NCBI GenBank assembly: GCA_902615715.1
Contig: CACMQA010000002.1
Location: forward strand, 182,263-246,262
Length of the DNA stretch: 64,000 nucleotides
Source: an uncultured Pelagibacteraceae bacterium
GTDB taxonomy: Bacteria > Pseudomonadota > Alphaproteobacteria > Pelagibacterales > Pelagibacteraceae
Direction of reading: 5' to 3'
Shown one piece after another: positions 47,410 to 57,426 of the stretch. Below the pieces are notes generated by a model. That model saw only the letters and a list, made by a program, of their open reading frames with translations. It was not told the DNA's origin and did not search any database. Both the position numbers and the translations under genes were made by a program. The stretch's first letter is position 1. Each line of letters starts with the position of its first letter.

Positions 47410-48097
47410 TATTAAGACTTTTAATTTTCCTATACATATCAGAAGTGTTTAAGTGGTAAAACTTTTGATTACTTTCTAGGCCTAGTAAGTTTTTATCTTT
47501 TATTAATTTGTCCCATATTTTATTTAGTGAAAAAACTTGTGATGTTTCGTTCATGAAAGCACTTTTATTAATAATTTGCAATCCAGTAAAAATAAATTGA
47601 TTTTCATTATCCTTGGAAATTTTTTCATTATTTAAATTAAAGTCTCCTTTAAAGGAAGGATCAATAGATAATTTCTTGTTCACTAAAAGTAAAGTCGGTT
47701 TATTATTCTTTAAATAAATAAGCTCTAGACTCTTTAATTCTGCTTGGTAATGCTTGCTCCAAACAGTATCTGGATTAATTACAAAAAAAGGATTGTCACC
47801 AAAATTTTGTGTACCTTTAAGTACACCTCCGCCTGTGTCTAATAATAAATTTTCTTCATTAGAAATTGTGATCTTAACTTTAAATTTCTTTCTATTAATA
47901 AATGATTTAATCTGATCAGGAAGATAATGAACATTAATACTTATTTCTTGCACCCCATGGCCGATCAATAAATTTATCGCTCTCTCTAATAAAGTATAAT
48001 TATTTATTTCTAATAATGGTTTGGGGGTTTTAATCGTTAAAGGCTGCATTCTTTTTCCCAACCCTGCTGCTAAAATCATTCCATATTTAATATTCAT
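47399..48097 (-). CDS. murU: N-acetylmuramate-1-phosphate uridylyltransferase-like nucleotidyltransferase
   Basis: The 232-residue protein has the sugar-nucleotidyltransferase signature GMILAAGLGKRMQPLTIKTPKPLLEI and the metal-binding FVINPDTVW. It overlaps by four bases the kinase gene upstream, and this pair corresponds to AmgK-MurU. These bypass de novo UDP-MurNAc synthesis by turning recycled MurNAc into MurNAc-1-P and then UDP-MurNAc. An alternative is a mannose-1-phosphate guanylyltransferase-like enzyme; the pair with the kinase favours MurU. Confidence 0.8.
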   Translation of the reverse strand: MNIKYGMILAAGLGKRMQPLTIKTPKPLLEINNYTLLERAINLLIGHGVQEISINVHYLPDQIKSFINRKKFKVKITISNEENLLLDTGGGVLKGTQNFGDNPFFVINPDTVWSKHYQAELKSLELIYLKNNKPTLLLVNKKLSIDPSFKGDFNLNNEKISKDNENQFIFTGLQIINKSAFMNETSQVFSLNKIWDKLIKDKNLLGLESNQKFYHLNTSDMYRKIKSLNIID

Positions 48098-49062
48098 ATT
48101 TTATTTAATTTTTTAAGTTTTTTAATAGACAAGTGTTTATAAAATAATAATTTTAAATTTTTAAGAGCTGGGTTTTGTAATCTTTTTTCTATGAGCGTCC
48201 ATGTATAAGGTAAAAATTTAAGATAATTATCTTTGTTATCTCTTTTGTACAAACGTACAAATATGCCTAATATTTTTAAATTTCTTTGGACCGATAAAAT
48301 ATCAAAATCATTTTTTAATTTTTCAATGTGATCGCTCTTCAGGTTTGAGTTCTTATGATAAAAATCTAATAACTGATTTTGTAATTTATTTGGTAATTTT
48401 ATCCTCACATCATCAATTAAAGATGATACATCATACAAAGGATTTCCAATAATTGCATCCTGGCTATCAATTATTCCTAATTTATTTTTATTAATCATTA
48501 CATTTGAAATATGAAAATCTCTATGTACGAATGTATTATTTTTGAAATTTAATTTTTTGTACACTTTATTTAATTCAGATCTGAGAATTTTCTTAATCTT
48601 ACTAATTTTTTTGTTTTTGAGAACATACTTTAAGTACCAATCAAAAAACAAATCAGATTCTTTGTGAAGATTAGATAATGTATAATTTAGTATTTTAATT
48701 TTTAGCTTTTCAAATTTATAAAGTTTTTTTACTTTTATTTTTTGTATCTTAATTAACAATTTTATTAATGATTTATAACTATTCAGTTTATTCTTTTTTG
48801 AAATTACGTGATCGTAGAAAGATTTTTCGCCTAAATCAGATATTTCGATCATATCGTTATTATAATGATTGCTTAATAATTTTGGAGCATTAATCCTGTT
48901 GTGGTTAAGAATATTATTTATCACCACATATACTATAAGATTTTTAAATTTTTCTTTTTTAGCTGAGACAATGATTGAGGTTTTGTTGTTTTTCTTTAAT
49001 CTATAAAATTCTCTAAATGAAGCATCTCCTGAAATTTTTTTCAATTTATATTTCATTTTCAA
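48094..49062 (-). CDS. amgK: Anomeric MurNAc/GlcNAc kinase-like phosphotransferase
   Basis: The 322-residue protein has the aminoglycoside-phosphotransferase fold. The catalytic loop is FVHRDFHISNVMIN, and the metal-binding region is LGIIDSQDAIIGNPLYDVSSLIDD, where most AmgK proteins read G.lDFQDa..G..ayDl.sLl.D. The SQD form keeps the key aspartate. It is nested between tsaE (17-base overlap) and murU (four-base overlap), the standard alphaproteobacterial order for wall-recycling kinase genes. Confidence 0.82.
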   Translation of the reverse strand: MKMKYKLKKISGDASFREFYRLKKNNKTSIIVSAKKEKFKNLIVYVVINNILNHNRINAPKLLSNHYNNDMIEISDLGEKSFYDHVISKKNKLNSYKSLIKLLIKIQKIKVKKLYKFEKLKIKILNYTLSNLHKESDLFFDWYLKYVLKNKKISKIKKILRSELNKVYKKLNFKNNTFVHRDFHISNVMINKNKLGIIDSQDAIIGNPLYDVSSLIDDVRIKLPNKLQNQLLDFYHKNSNLKSDHIEKLKNDFDILSVQRNLKILGIFVRLYKRDNKDNYLKFLPYTWTLIEKRLQNPALKNLKLLFYKHLSIKKLKKLNKI

Positions 49063-49498
49063 AATCTTTCCATTTGTTTAACCCATTAATTTTCATTTTT
49101 CTTTCCTTTTCATTTTCTCCGTACTCTAAATAAATTTCTAATTTATTAGTCAATGGTGTTTTAATTAAGTCTGGCCATTCTATAATTTTAATTGTTGTTT
49201 CATTTTCTGAAAAAATACCAAGATGATCTAACTCATTAGCTTTTTTTATTCTATAGAGATCATAATGCATAATTTTAAGATCTTTAATTTCATACTCATA
49301 AAGTAAGTTAAATGTAGGACTCAACACCTCAGTTTCTTTGAGTCCTTTTTGAATTTGTAAGTTATTAATCAAATATCTTGTGAATGTAGTTTTTCCTACA
49401 CCGATTTCACCAATTAAGAAGATGCAATCTCCATTTTCTAATTTTTTTAAAATTTTTTTGGATATTTGATTTAAATGGTCTAAAGATTTAACAATCAT
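49046..49498 (-). CDS. tsaE: tRNA threonylcarbamoyladenosine biosynthesis ATPase TsaE
   Basis: TsaE hydrolyses ATP to drive the TsaBD complex that makes t6A37 in ANN-decoding tRNAs. The 150-residue protein has the P-loop FLIGEIGVGKTTFTRYLI, then SPTFNLLYEYEIKDLKIMHYDLYRI, the characteristic SPTF...Y....HfDlYRl block, and IIEWPD. It lies nine bases after ahcY and overlaps amgK. Confidence 0.93.
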   Translation of the reverse strand: MIVKSLDHLNQISKKILKKLENGDCIFLIGEIGVGKTTFTRYLINNLQIQKGLKETEVLSPTFNLLYEYEIKDLKIMHYDLYRIKKANELDHLGIFSENETTIKIIEWPDLIKTPLTNKLEIYLEYGENEKERKMKINGLNKWKDFENEI

Positions 49499-49507
49499 TA
49501 GCTACAA

Positions 49508-50797
49508 CTAGTAGCGATAAGTATCCGGCTTAAATGGTCCTGATGGTTTAACGCTAATATAATCGGCTTGCTCTTTTGACATCTTTGTTAATTTAGCACC
49601 CACTTTTTCCAAATGAAGCATAGCAACTTTTTCATCAAGATGTTTTGGAAGCACATATACTTTCTTCTCATATTTATCTGAATTGTTCCATAGTTCAATT
49701 TGAGCAATTACTTGATTTGTAAATGAAGCACTCATTACAAAACTAGGGTGACCCGTAGCACATCCTAAGTTAACCAATCTTCCTTCAGCTAAAAGAATAA
49801 TTCTTTTTTTACTAGGTAGTTCTATTTCATGAACTTGAGGTTTTATTTCATCCCACTTATAATTTTTCAAAGCCTCAACTTGAATTTCATTGTCAAAGTG
49901 ACCAATGTTGCAAAGTATTGCTCTGTCTTTCATGTTTCTCATGTGATCCGCTGTGACTATATCTTTGTTGCCTGTTGCAGTAACAACTATATCAGCATCT
50001 TTAATAGCTTCATCCATAACAACAACTTTGTATCCTTCCATAGCAGCTTGTAACGCACATATCGGGTCTGTCTCGGTGACCATTACTCTTGCACCTGCTT
50101 GACGTAATGAAGCTGCGCTCCCTTTTCCAACATCGCCGAATCCAGCTACGATGGCCACTTTACCTGACATCATTACATCAGTTGCTCTTTTTATTCCGTC
50201 TACTAAACTTTCTCTACAGCCATATAAGTTATCAAATTTAGACTTAGTGACTGAATCATTAACATTAATAGCAGGAATTAATAATTCTTTGTTAGACTCC
50301 ATTTTTTTTAGCGCTAGAACACCTGTAGTAGTTTCTTCTGAAACTCCCTTAATATCTTTTAATAAGTTTTTATATTCTTTATGCATTAAGGCTGTAAGAT
50401 CGCCACCATCATCTAAAATCATATTTGGTTTCCAATCTTTTTTTCCTTCAATAGTTTGTTTAATACACCACCAATACTCTTCTTCGGTCTCACCTTTCCA
50501 AGCAAAAACAGGAATACCTGATTTGGCTATTGCTGCTGCTGCATGATCTTGTGTAGAGAAAATGTTGCAAGATGACCATCTCACCTCTGCTCCTAACTCC
50601 ACTAGAGTTTCAATTAAAACTGCAGTTTGAATTGTCATATGAAGACAACCTAGGATTTTTGCACCCTTTAAAGGTTTTTTGATTTTATACTCTTTTCTTA
50701 AAGCTATAAGTCCTGGCATTTCCGTCTCAGCGAGAGAAATTTCTTTTCTACCAAAGTCAGCCTGTGAAATATCTTTTACTTTAAAATCTTCAGCCAT
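49508..50797 (-). CDS. ahcY: Adenosylhomocysteinase
   Basis: AhcY splits S-adenosylhomocysteine into adenosine and homocysteine with bound NAD, keeping methylation reactions going. I start at [10 protein letters not shown] (50797), the typical family N-terminus; the track adds 13 atypical residues. Visible motifs are [64 protein letters not shown] for NAD binding, TGNKDI, and the C-terminal [13 protein letters not shown]. The 429-residue length fits. No SAH riboswitch is visible in the short upstream gap. Confidence 0.96.
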   Translation of the reverse strand: MAEDFKVKDISQADFGRKEISLAETEMPGLIALRKEYKIKKPLKGAKILGCLHMTIQTAVLIETLVELGAEVRWSSCNIFSTQDHAAAAIAKSGIPVFAWKGETEEEYWWCIKQTIEGKKDWKPNMILDDGGDLTALMHKEYKNLLKDIKGVSEETTTGVLALKKMESNKELLIPAINVNDSVTKSKFDNLYGCRESLVDGIKRATDVMMSGKVAIVAGFGDVGKGSAASLRQAGARVMVTETDPICALQAAMEGYKVVVMDEAIKDADIVVTATGNKDIVTADHMRNMKDRAILCNIGHFDNEIQVEALKNYKWDEIKPQVHEIELPSKKRIILLAEGRLVNLGCATGHPSFVMSASFTNQVIAQIELWNNSDKYEKKVYVLPKHLDEKVAMLHLEKVGAKLTKMSKEQADYISVKPSGPFKPDTYRY

Positions 50798-50845
50798 ATT
50801 TCGAATGTTATTATCAACATAAATAAACCATAGCAAGAAATAATG

Positions 50846-52366
50846 TTAGGACAATTTAGGAAGTAAAACCTCAACTTGAGCTCCTTTTGTATTAAGCCTA
50901 TTTGAAGCTGCAATTGTACCTTTATGTAATTGAATAATATTTTTTACAATATTTAAACCTAAACCAGAGTGCTTACCGAAACTCTTAGGCCTGTTACTGT
51001 AAAATCGTTTAAAGATTTTCTGAGGTGAAGTTTCAGCAAATCCTGGTCCTTCATCTTTCACTGATATCAGTAAATTACTAGAAGTTTCCTCTAAATCAAT
51101 TTCAATTTTTTGATTATCTATACTGAAAGATATTGAATTATCTAATAAGTTTGCAATCACCTGTTCTAATCTATTGCTTATACCAAGAATAAAATGTCCA
51201 TTTTTACTTTTAATTTTATTTTTAATGATTATCTCAATTTTTTTATTTTGGTTAATTAGATCTTGATTAAAATCATCTACTACACCATTTATAATTTCAA
51301 CCAAATTAATTTTACTCATTTTTTCACGAGATAAAGACGCCTCATCTTTTAACATCTGAGTATAATCAGTAATTAATCTTTCTATACGTTCTGCATCATG
51401 ATTTATTATTTTAAGTAACTTCTCACCCTCATTTTTTTCAGTAGTTTTATCTAAAAGTTCAGAAGCACTTTTTAAAGATGCTAGTGGATTTCTAATTTCG
51501 TGAGCCAAATCATTAGAAAATGTTTCTGCTCTATTAGTTCGTTGTTGTAATTCTTTAGTCATTTCATCAATAGATTGGGTTAATTTTCCAATTTCATCAT
51601 CTCTAACAAAAACTTTATTTATATCAATGGTCTGGTTGGATTTTTTTTTAATTCCATCACTAAATTTAACCAGCATACCAATCGGTTTTAGAATATATTT
51701 ATTCAAAAATAGAGAAAAAATTAAGATAACGATCACAACAGCGATCATAGTTCTTATAATAAATGCTTTTCTCTCTTTAACAGCAATAGTGATATCATTT
51801 GCTTGCTCAGATACAACTATGTAACCGATGTCATTATTTTGAAATTTTATTTTACTAAGTGTGCTTACAAAAAAATTATTTTTTTCGTCATTTGTAAATG
51901 TCATTATTTCATCATTGTATTTATTTGTAATAATTTCCTTTATTTCATCTTTTTGTTCCTCTACAAGTCTTTCTTCAATCTCTGGACTAATGGTTTCACT
52001 TCCTAAAGCTTCTTCAAAAATTATATCTGATCCTGTAAAAACACTTTGATCCAAATCTAAAATATTTGTGTCACCTATAAGATTTCCAGATAAATCATAA
52101 AATTGAACACGATCTAAACTTTGAAATAAAAATCTAGTAGAGAGTAAGAAATCTCTAATTCCCTCTTTTGTGTATTCTACACTTAGTCTTTCAAGATTAT
52201 CTTTAGTATTATTAATAACTATTTTGTGGTTATCCGATCTTTCTTTTACTAGCGTTGGCTGAATTGCTTCAAGGTATATAATTGTAAAAAGTCCTAAGAC
52301 AGAAAAGACTGTAAGATTAATTATTAAAAACTTCTTTAGAATAGAAGCTGATTTTTTTTGTTTCAT
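50846..52366 (-). CDS. chvG: Sensor histidine kinase, ChvG/ExoS-like
   Basis: The 506-residue protein has an N-terminal membrane helix (FLIINLTVFSVLGLFTIIY), a periplasmic sensor region of about 160 residues, a second helix (FIIRTMIAVVIVILIFSLFL) and a HAMP domain. The HisKA box is FSNDLAHEIRNPLASLKSA, and the ATPase motifs are VIANLLDNSISFS, VKDEGPGFAE and FGKHSGLGLNIVKNII. It overlaps the response regulator by one base. ChvG-ChvI pairs in alphaproteobacteria respond to acid or envelope stress. Confidence 0.88.
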   Translation of the reverse strand: MKQKKSASILKKFLIINLTVFSVLGLFTIIYLEAIQPTLVKERSDNHKIVINNTKDNLERLSVEYTKEGIRDFLLSTRFLFQSLDRVQFYDLSGNLIGDTNILDLDQSVFTGSDIIFEEALGSETISPEIEERLVEEQKDEIKEIITNKYNDEIMTFTNDEKNNFFVSTLSKIKFQNNDIGYIVVSEQANDITIAVKERKAFIIRTMIAVVIVILIFSLFLNKYILKPIGMLVKFSDGIKKKSNQTIDINKVFVRDDEIGKLTQSIDEMTKELQQRTNRAETFSNDLAHEIRNPLASLKSASELLDKTTEKNEGEKLLKIINHDAERIERLITDYTQMLKDEASLSREKMSKINLVEIINGVVDDFNQDLINQNKKIEIIIKNKIKSKNGHFILGISNRLEQVIANLLDNSISFSIDNQKIEIDLEETSSNLLISVKDEGPGFAETSPQKIFKRFYSNRPKSFGKHSGLGLNIVKNIIQLHKGTIAASNRLNTKGAQVEVLLPKLS

Positions 52367-53064
52367 TAGCTAACATTCCATCTATACCCACTTCCATATC
52401 TAGTTTCAATTGCAGAAAACTTTTCATCTACCTTTTTAAACTTTTTTCTTATTCTTTTTACATGACTATCAATAGTTCTATCTTCAATTTCTGTATTTTC
52501 CTTATAGGCAATATCCATTAAATGCGCTCTTTCTTTTATCACTCCTGGTCTTTTAGCTAATTCTTTGACAATTAAAAATTCAGTAGTTGTCAATTTATCT
52601 GGTAGAGCTTTTCCATTCCACTCGCACTCCAACTGAGCGGGGTCTAGTTTTAATTTACCATGACTTATTATATTTTTTGTGTCATCGACAGTGTTAGTTT
52701 TTTTTCTTAGTTGAACTCTTATTCTCTCTATTAAAACTTTGGTTGAAAAACCACCAGATTTTTTAACAAAATCGTCAGCACCCAACTTTAAACCAAGTAG
52801 TTCGTCAACTTCATCATCTTTTGATGTTAAAAAGATTATTGGAATTGACATTTTTTTTTTAAGTTTTTTAAGCAACTCTTCTCCATCCATCCTTGGCATT
52901 TTAATATCTAGAATTGCTAGGTCAGGTGGATTTCTAGTTAATCCAATTAAAGCAGATTCTCCGTCAATATAAGTTTGGACTTTAAATCCCTCTCTTTCCA
53001 AGGCCATGCTTATACTTGTTAATATATTTCTATCATCATCTACTAAAGCAATAGTTTGAGTCAT
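52366..53064 (-). CDS. chvI: Response regulator, ChvI-like (OmpR family)
   Basis: The 232-residue protein has a receiver domain with the acidic pair ALVDDDRNIL, the phosphoacceptor in LAILDIKMPRMDG, and lysine in DDFVKKS. The winged-helix output domain contains LTTTEFLIVKELAKRPG, DRTIDSHVKRIRKKF and IETRYGSGYRW. It is transcribed before its kinase and follows polA with a 39-base gap. ChvI-type pairing rests on position with ChvG and overall fit. Confidence 0.88.
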   Translation of the reverse strand: MTQTIALVDDDRNILTSISMALEREGFKVQTYIDGESALIGLTRNPPDLAILDIKMPRMDGEELLKKLKKKMSIPIIFLTSKDDEVDELLGLKLGADDFVKKSGGFSTKVLIERIRVQLRKKTNTVDDTKNIISHGKLKLDPAQLECEWNGKALPDKLTTTEFLIVKELAKRPGVIKERAHLMDIAYKENTEIEDRTIDSHVKRIRKKFKKVDEKFSAIETRYGSGYRWNVS

Positions 53065-53103
53065 ATTTTTATTTTCTTGATTATGATGTCAAAATTTAGG
53101 CGT

Positions 53104-55869
53104 TTAATGGGCTTCTCCCCAATTGTTTCCAGAGTTAATACTAACTTCTAAAGGTATAGAAAACATATGATGATCCGAACTTGAAACTGAGGTCATTGCT
53201 TCTTTTACAATCTTTTTTACTTCATTCTCATCTTTTTTTAAACACTCAAAAATAAGTTCATCATGTATTTGTAAAAGCATTTTTGCTTTCTTTTTTTCTT
53301 CAAGAACCTTATCAATTTTTATCATCGCCAATCTAATAATATCTGCTGCCGATCCTTGTATTGGAGCATTTATAGCTGCTCTTTCCTGAAAGGCTCGTAC
53401 ACTAAAATTTTTATCATTAATTCCTCTTAAATGAATTCTTCTCCCAAAAATATTTGTGACAAAACCCTGCTTCCTGCAAGTTTTAATTGTAGTGTTCATA
53501 TAATCTTTTATCTCAGGAAATTTCCTAAAATATGAATTAATAAAACTTAAAGCTTCTTCGTTTGACACCGAAATTTGTTTCGCTAATCCATATTGTGTGA
53601 TTCCGTAAATAATTCCAAAATTGATGGCCTTTGCTTTTCGTCTAAAATCATCCGTCACTTTTGCAATTGGAACATCAAAGACTTGGCTCGCTGTTAGAGA
53701 ATGGATATCTTGATTATTTTTAAAAGCTTTCTTTAACTCTTTTACATCAGCCATATCGGCAAGAATTCTCATTTCTATTTGATTATAATCCGCTGAAATA
53801 AGTAAATTATTTTTATCTGCTACAAATGCTTTCCTAATCTCTTTACCATCTGAAGTTTTTATAGGAATATTTTGTAAATTTGGATCACTCGAGGCTAGCC
53901 TGCCAGTATTAGTTGCTGCTAGTAAGAAGGAAGTATGAACTCTATTTGTTTTTTTACTTATATGATCTTGTAAAGCATCTGTATAAGTACTTTTCAATTT
54001 TGAAACCTGCCGCCATTCTAAAACTAAATTGGGAAATTTATGTCCTGTTGAAGCTAAATCCTCTAAGATTTTAGCACTCGTAGCTAAACTACCTTTTTTG
54101 GTTTTTTTTAACTTAGCTATCTTTAAGTCATTATAAATAATTTCTCCTAATTGTTTTGGTGAACCGATATTGAATTTTTTACCTGATATTTTGTAAATTT
54201 CCTTTTCAATAGTAGTCAATCTTATCTCAAATTTCTTAGAAAGTTTTTTAAGATAAGCGTCATCAACTTTTATGCCATTCATCTCAAGCCTTGAAAGGAT
54301 TTTGATCATTGGTTTTTCAAACTCCTCATAAACTCTTTCTAGCTTTTCCTCGGATACTCTTTCAGATAAAACTTCATATAATCTAAGAGTTATGTCTGCA
54401 TCCTCAGCAGCATACTCAGTGGCAGGTTTAATATCTACATCTGCAAAATTTAATTGTTTTTTTCCGGTTCCTACTAAATCTTTATACGAAATCGTTTTAT
54501 GGCCAAGGTGCAATTCAGATAAAGTATCCATATTGTGTCTATTATTTCCAGCATCTAATGTATACGAAAGTAACATCGTGTCTTCTACCGAGCTCAATTC
54601 GATACCATTATTTTTAAATATAATAAAATCGTATTTTATATTTTGGCCAACTTTTTTTATACTTGGATCTTCTAAAATTGGTTTGAGTTTTTTTAAAACT
54701 ACATCCTTTTTTAATTCCGTTCTCTCTTTATGACCTACTGGAATATAAAAAGCCTCATTGGCCTCATGACATACTGATACACCCACTAAATCAGCTTCTT
54801 GTGGATTTAGAGAAGATGTTTCGGTGTCGACTGCTATAACCGATTTTTCATCAAGTTTTTTTATTAATTCATCAAGTTGTTTTTCTTTTGAAATAGTTTT
54901 GTAGATCTTAGTATTTATCTTATTATTTTTTTTTACTAGAGTTTGATCTTTAAAATCTTTATTTGCTGGCTGGCCATAAAAACTTATTGCTTGACTTAAC
55001 AATCTATTAAACTCCATGTCTCTTAAAAAATCGTACAGTTTATCTTTATTTATATCTTTAATGATGAAATCAGCAGCATCATTCTTGAGTGGAACATCAT
55101 TTTTCAAAGTAACCAGTTGCTTGCTAATCATGGCCTTGTCTTTGTTAGACAATAATGTTTCCCTTCTTTTGTTCTGAGGTATTTCTGATGCTTTCTTTAA
55201 TAAATTTTCTAGAGTTTTGTATTTATTTATAAGTTCTGATGCTGTTTTAATGCCAATTCCAGGAACCCCTGGAACGTTATCTGAGCTGTCTCCAGCAAGC
55301 GATTGTACGTCAATTACTTGATTTGGTTTAACTCCAAATTTTTCTATTACTTCTTTTTCACCTATTACTTTACTTTTCATAGGATCAAATAGTCTGACTT
55401 TATTTGATACTAATTGCATCAAATCTTTATCGGATGAAATTACGGTAACCTTTGCACCTGCTTCCGTAATTTTTTTTGCATAAGTTGCTATAAGGTCATC
55501 TGCTTCATAATTTAAAAGTTCAATTGATGGTAAATTAAAGGCTTCAACAGATTTTCTTATATATTCAAACTGAGGGGCTAAATCGTCAGGTGCCTCTGCC
55601 CTGTTTGCTTTATAATCACTGTAAATTTCATTTCTAAAATTTTTTCTAGCTGAGTCAAATATAACAGCAAAATGAGTAGGTTTGTTTTTAGAGTGATCTG
55701 ATCTAGCATCCTCTAAAAGCTTAAAAAGCATAGAACAAAAACCACTAACGGCTCCTGTAGGCAGACCGTCACTTTTTCTAGATAAAGGCGGTAACGCATA
55801 ATAAGCTCTGAATATATAACCTGAACCATCTATTAAATAAAAATGATCTGTTTTTTTTATTGAACTCAT
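53104..55869 (-). CDS. polA: DNA polymerase I
   Basis: The 921-residue protein has all three domains. The N-terminal 5'-nuclease has YLIDGSGYIFRAYYAL and QSLAGDSSDNVPGVPGIGIKTA. The 3'-5' proofreading domain keeps the acidic pair in IAVDTETSSLNP plus LLSYTLDAG. The polymerase has LLISADYNQIEMRILADM (motif A), RRKAKAINFGIIYGITQYG (motif B) and MLLQIHDELIFEC (motif C). It processes Okazaki fragments and fills repair gaps. Its canonical motifs contrast with the altered sites in trpB, accD and folC. Confidence 0.97.
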   Translation of the reverse strand: MSSIKKTDHFYLIDGSGYIFRAYYALPPLSRKSDGLPTGAVSGFCSMLFKLLEDARSDHSKNKPTHFAVIFDSARKNFRNEIYSDYKANRAEAPDDLAPQFEYIRKSVEAFNLPSIELLNYEADDLIATYAKKITEAGAKVTVISSDKDLMQLVSNKVRLFDPMKSKVIGEKEVIEKFGVKPNQVIDVQSLAGDSSDNVPGVPGIGIKTASELINKYKTLENLLKKASEIPQNKRRETLLSNKDKAMISKQLVTLKNDVPLKNDAADFIIKDINKDKLYDFLRDMEFNRLLSQAISFYGQPANKDFKDQTLVKKNNKINTKIYKTISKEKQLDELIKKLDEKSVIAVDTETSSLNPQEADLVGVSVCHEANEAFYIPVGHKERTELKKDVVLKKLKPILEDPSIKKVGQNIKYDFIIFKNNGIELSSVEDTMLLSYTLDAGNNRHNMDTLSELHLGHKTISYKDLVGTGKKQLNFADVDIKPATEYAAEDADITLRLYEVLSERVSEEKLERVYEEFEKPMIKILSRLEMNGIKVDDAYLKKLSKKFEIRLTTIEKEIYKISGKKFNIGSPKQLGEIIYNDLKIAKLKKTKKGSLATSAKILEDLASTGHKFPNLVLEWRQVSKLKSTYTDALQDHISKKTNRVHTSFLLAATNTGRLASSDPNLQNIPIKTSDGKEIRKAFVADKNNLLISADYNQIEMRILADMADVKELKKAFKNNQDIHSLTASQVFDVPIAKVTDDFRRKAKAINFGIIYGITQYGLAKQISVSNEEALSFINSYFRKFPEIKDYMNTTIKTCRKQGFVTNIFGRRIHLRGINDKNFSVRAFQERAAINAPIQGSAADIIRLAMIKIDKVLEEKKKAKMLLQIHDELIFECLKKDENEVKKIVKEAMTSVSSSDHHMFSIPLEVSINSGNNWGEAH

Positions 55870-55911
55870 ATATACATATTACATTGAATTCTTAACTAAG
55901 ATTAAAAAATT

Positions 55912-56841
55912 ATGTCTAATAATGCTTTAATTGTTGAAAATCTTAATAAAATCTATTCGAATTCCAAATCAAAAAAAGAAACTAAAGCTATAACTGATTT
56001 AAGTTTTGAAGTTAAAGAGGGAGAAGTGTTTGGACTGCTAGGACCAAATGGAGCTGGCAAAACAACTTTTTTAAGTATTTTAGGAGGAACAGTAACTAAA
56101 ACATCTGGATATGTTAATGTTTGGGGTTTTGATCTAGACAAAAACCCAAGGCAAGTTAAAGCTTCAATAGGAATAGTTCCGCAGGAAGTAAACCTAGATG
56201 CTTTTTTCAGTCCAAAACAATTACTAGAACTTCAAGCTGGTCTTTATGGAATAGCCAAAAGAGATAGGATAACAGAATTAATACTTCAATTGGTTTCCTT
56301 AGAAGGTAAGGCTAACGCTTACTCAAGAAGTTTGTCTGGTGGTATGAAAAGAAGACTTTTAATTGCAAAAGCAATGGTTCACCAGCCTCCAATATTAATT
56401 TTGGATGAGCCGACAGCAGGAGTGGATGTAGAGCTTAGAAACAACCTTTGGAATAATGTAAAAAAACTTAACAAAGAAGGTGTAACAATAATTTTAACAA
56501 CTCACTATCTTTTGGAGGCACAAGAAATGTGTGATCGTATAGCTATCATTGATAAAGGTAATTTGGTTGCTTTAGATACAACAGAAAAACTTTTAGAAAG
56601 AATTAAATATAAAAAAATCAATTTTAAAGTTAAAAATGTAGATTTAAATCTCCCTTTAGTTATGAAAGGAATCAAATTTGAAGTGGTTTCAAAAAATCAA
56701 ATTTCAGCAATATATGAAAAAAATTCATTAAATTTTGGCGAAATAATAAATTATTTTAATCAAAATAACATAAAAATTGAAGATATTTCTACAGATGATG
56801 GTGACTTAGAAGATGTATTTGTCCAGTTAACAAAGCACTAG
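55912..56841 (+). CDS. ABC-2-type transporter ATP-binding protein
   Basis: The 309-residue ATPase has Walker A GLLGPNGAGKTTFLSILGG, Q-loop IGIVPQEVNLD, signature YSRSLSGGMKRRLLIAKAM, Walker B PILILDEPTAGVD and the switch histidine LTTHYLLEAQEMCD. It is of the DrrA/CcmA/NatA class, whose partner is a six-helix ABC-2 permease. No such permease is adjacent: the next gene is bioY. The C-terminal 80 residues are the usual regulatory extension. Substrate unknown. Confidence 0.88.
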   Translation: MSNNALIVENLNKIYSNSKSKKETKAITDLSFEVKEGEVFGLLGPNGAGKTTFLSILGGTVTKTSGYVNVWGFDLDKNPRQVKASIGIVPQEVNLDAFFSPKQLLELQAGLYGIAKRDRITELILQLVSLEGKANAYSRSLSGGMKRRLLIAKAMVHQPPILILDEPTAGVDVELRNNLWNNVKKLNKEGVTIILTTHYLLEAQEMCDRIAIIDKGNLVALDTTEKLLERIKYKKINFKVKNVDLNLPLVMKGIKFEVVSKNQISAIYEKNSLNFGEIINYFNQNNIKIEDISTDDGDLEDVFVQLTKH

Positions 56842-56872
56842 ATTTCTACGAAAAAAAAGTTTATTTAGTCTT

Positions 56873-57424
56873 ATGGAATTAGTAAAAAGTTTAAAGCAAT
56901 TTAAATTGTTAAAATATATTTTCTTAGCTTTAATTGGCAGCATTATACTAGCTATTTCCTCAAAAATTAAGATTCCTTTCTATCCTGTTCCAATGACAAT
57001 GCAAACATTGGTAGTTTTAATTTTGGGTATAGTTTTTGGTTGGAAACTTGGTTTGGCAACTGTTTCTTTATATTTGTTCGAGGGAATAATCGGGCTACCT
57101 GTTTTTTCAGGAACTCCAGAAAAAGGTTTAGGGTTAGTTTACTTTACTGGTCCTACAATGGGTTATCTCTTGGGTTTCTTAGTTGCTGTCTATATTTCTG
57201 GAAAATTTAATTATGACAGTAATTTAATAAAAAACTTTTTGAAACTTTTACTAGCAACAAGTTTTATTTATATCTTAGGTATGACTTGGTTGGGTACTCT
57301 AGTTGGTTGGGATAAACCTATTTTTCAGTTGGGTGCGCAACCTTTTTTACTTGCAGAACTTTTTAAAATTTTAATTATAACTTTTACAGTTAGTCAAATC
57401 AGGAAAATTAAAAAATTAATATAA
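56873..57424 (+). CDS. bioY: Biotin transporter BioY
   Basis: BioY is the biotin-binding S component of ECF transporters and can import alone in some bacteria. The 183-residue membrane protein contains KIPFYPVPMTMQTLVVLILG, VSLYLFEGIIGLPVFSG and YFTGPTMGYLLGFLVAVY, the BioY signature. About six helices are visible. No BioM or BioN gene lies next to it; the upstream ATPase is of a different class. Presence suggests the organism takes up biotin rather than making it. It converges with regA. Confidence 0.92.
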   Translation: MELVKSLKQFKLLKYIFLALIGSIILAISSKIKIPFYPVPMTMQTLVVLILGIVFGWKLGLATVSLYLFEGIIGLPVFSGTPEKGLGLVYFTGPTMGYLLGFLVAVYISGKFNYDSNLIKNFLKLLLATSFIYILGMTWLGTLVGWDKPIFQLGAQPFLLAELFKILIITFTVSQIRKIKKLI

Positions 57425-57426
57425 TT

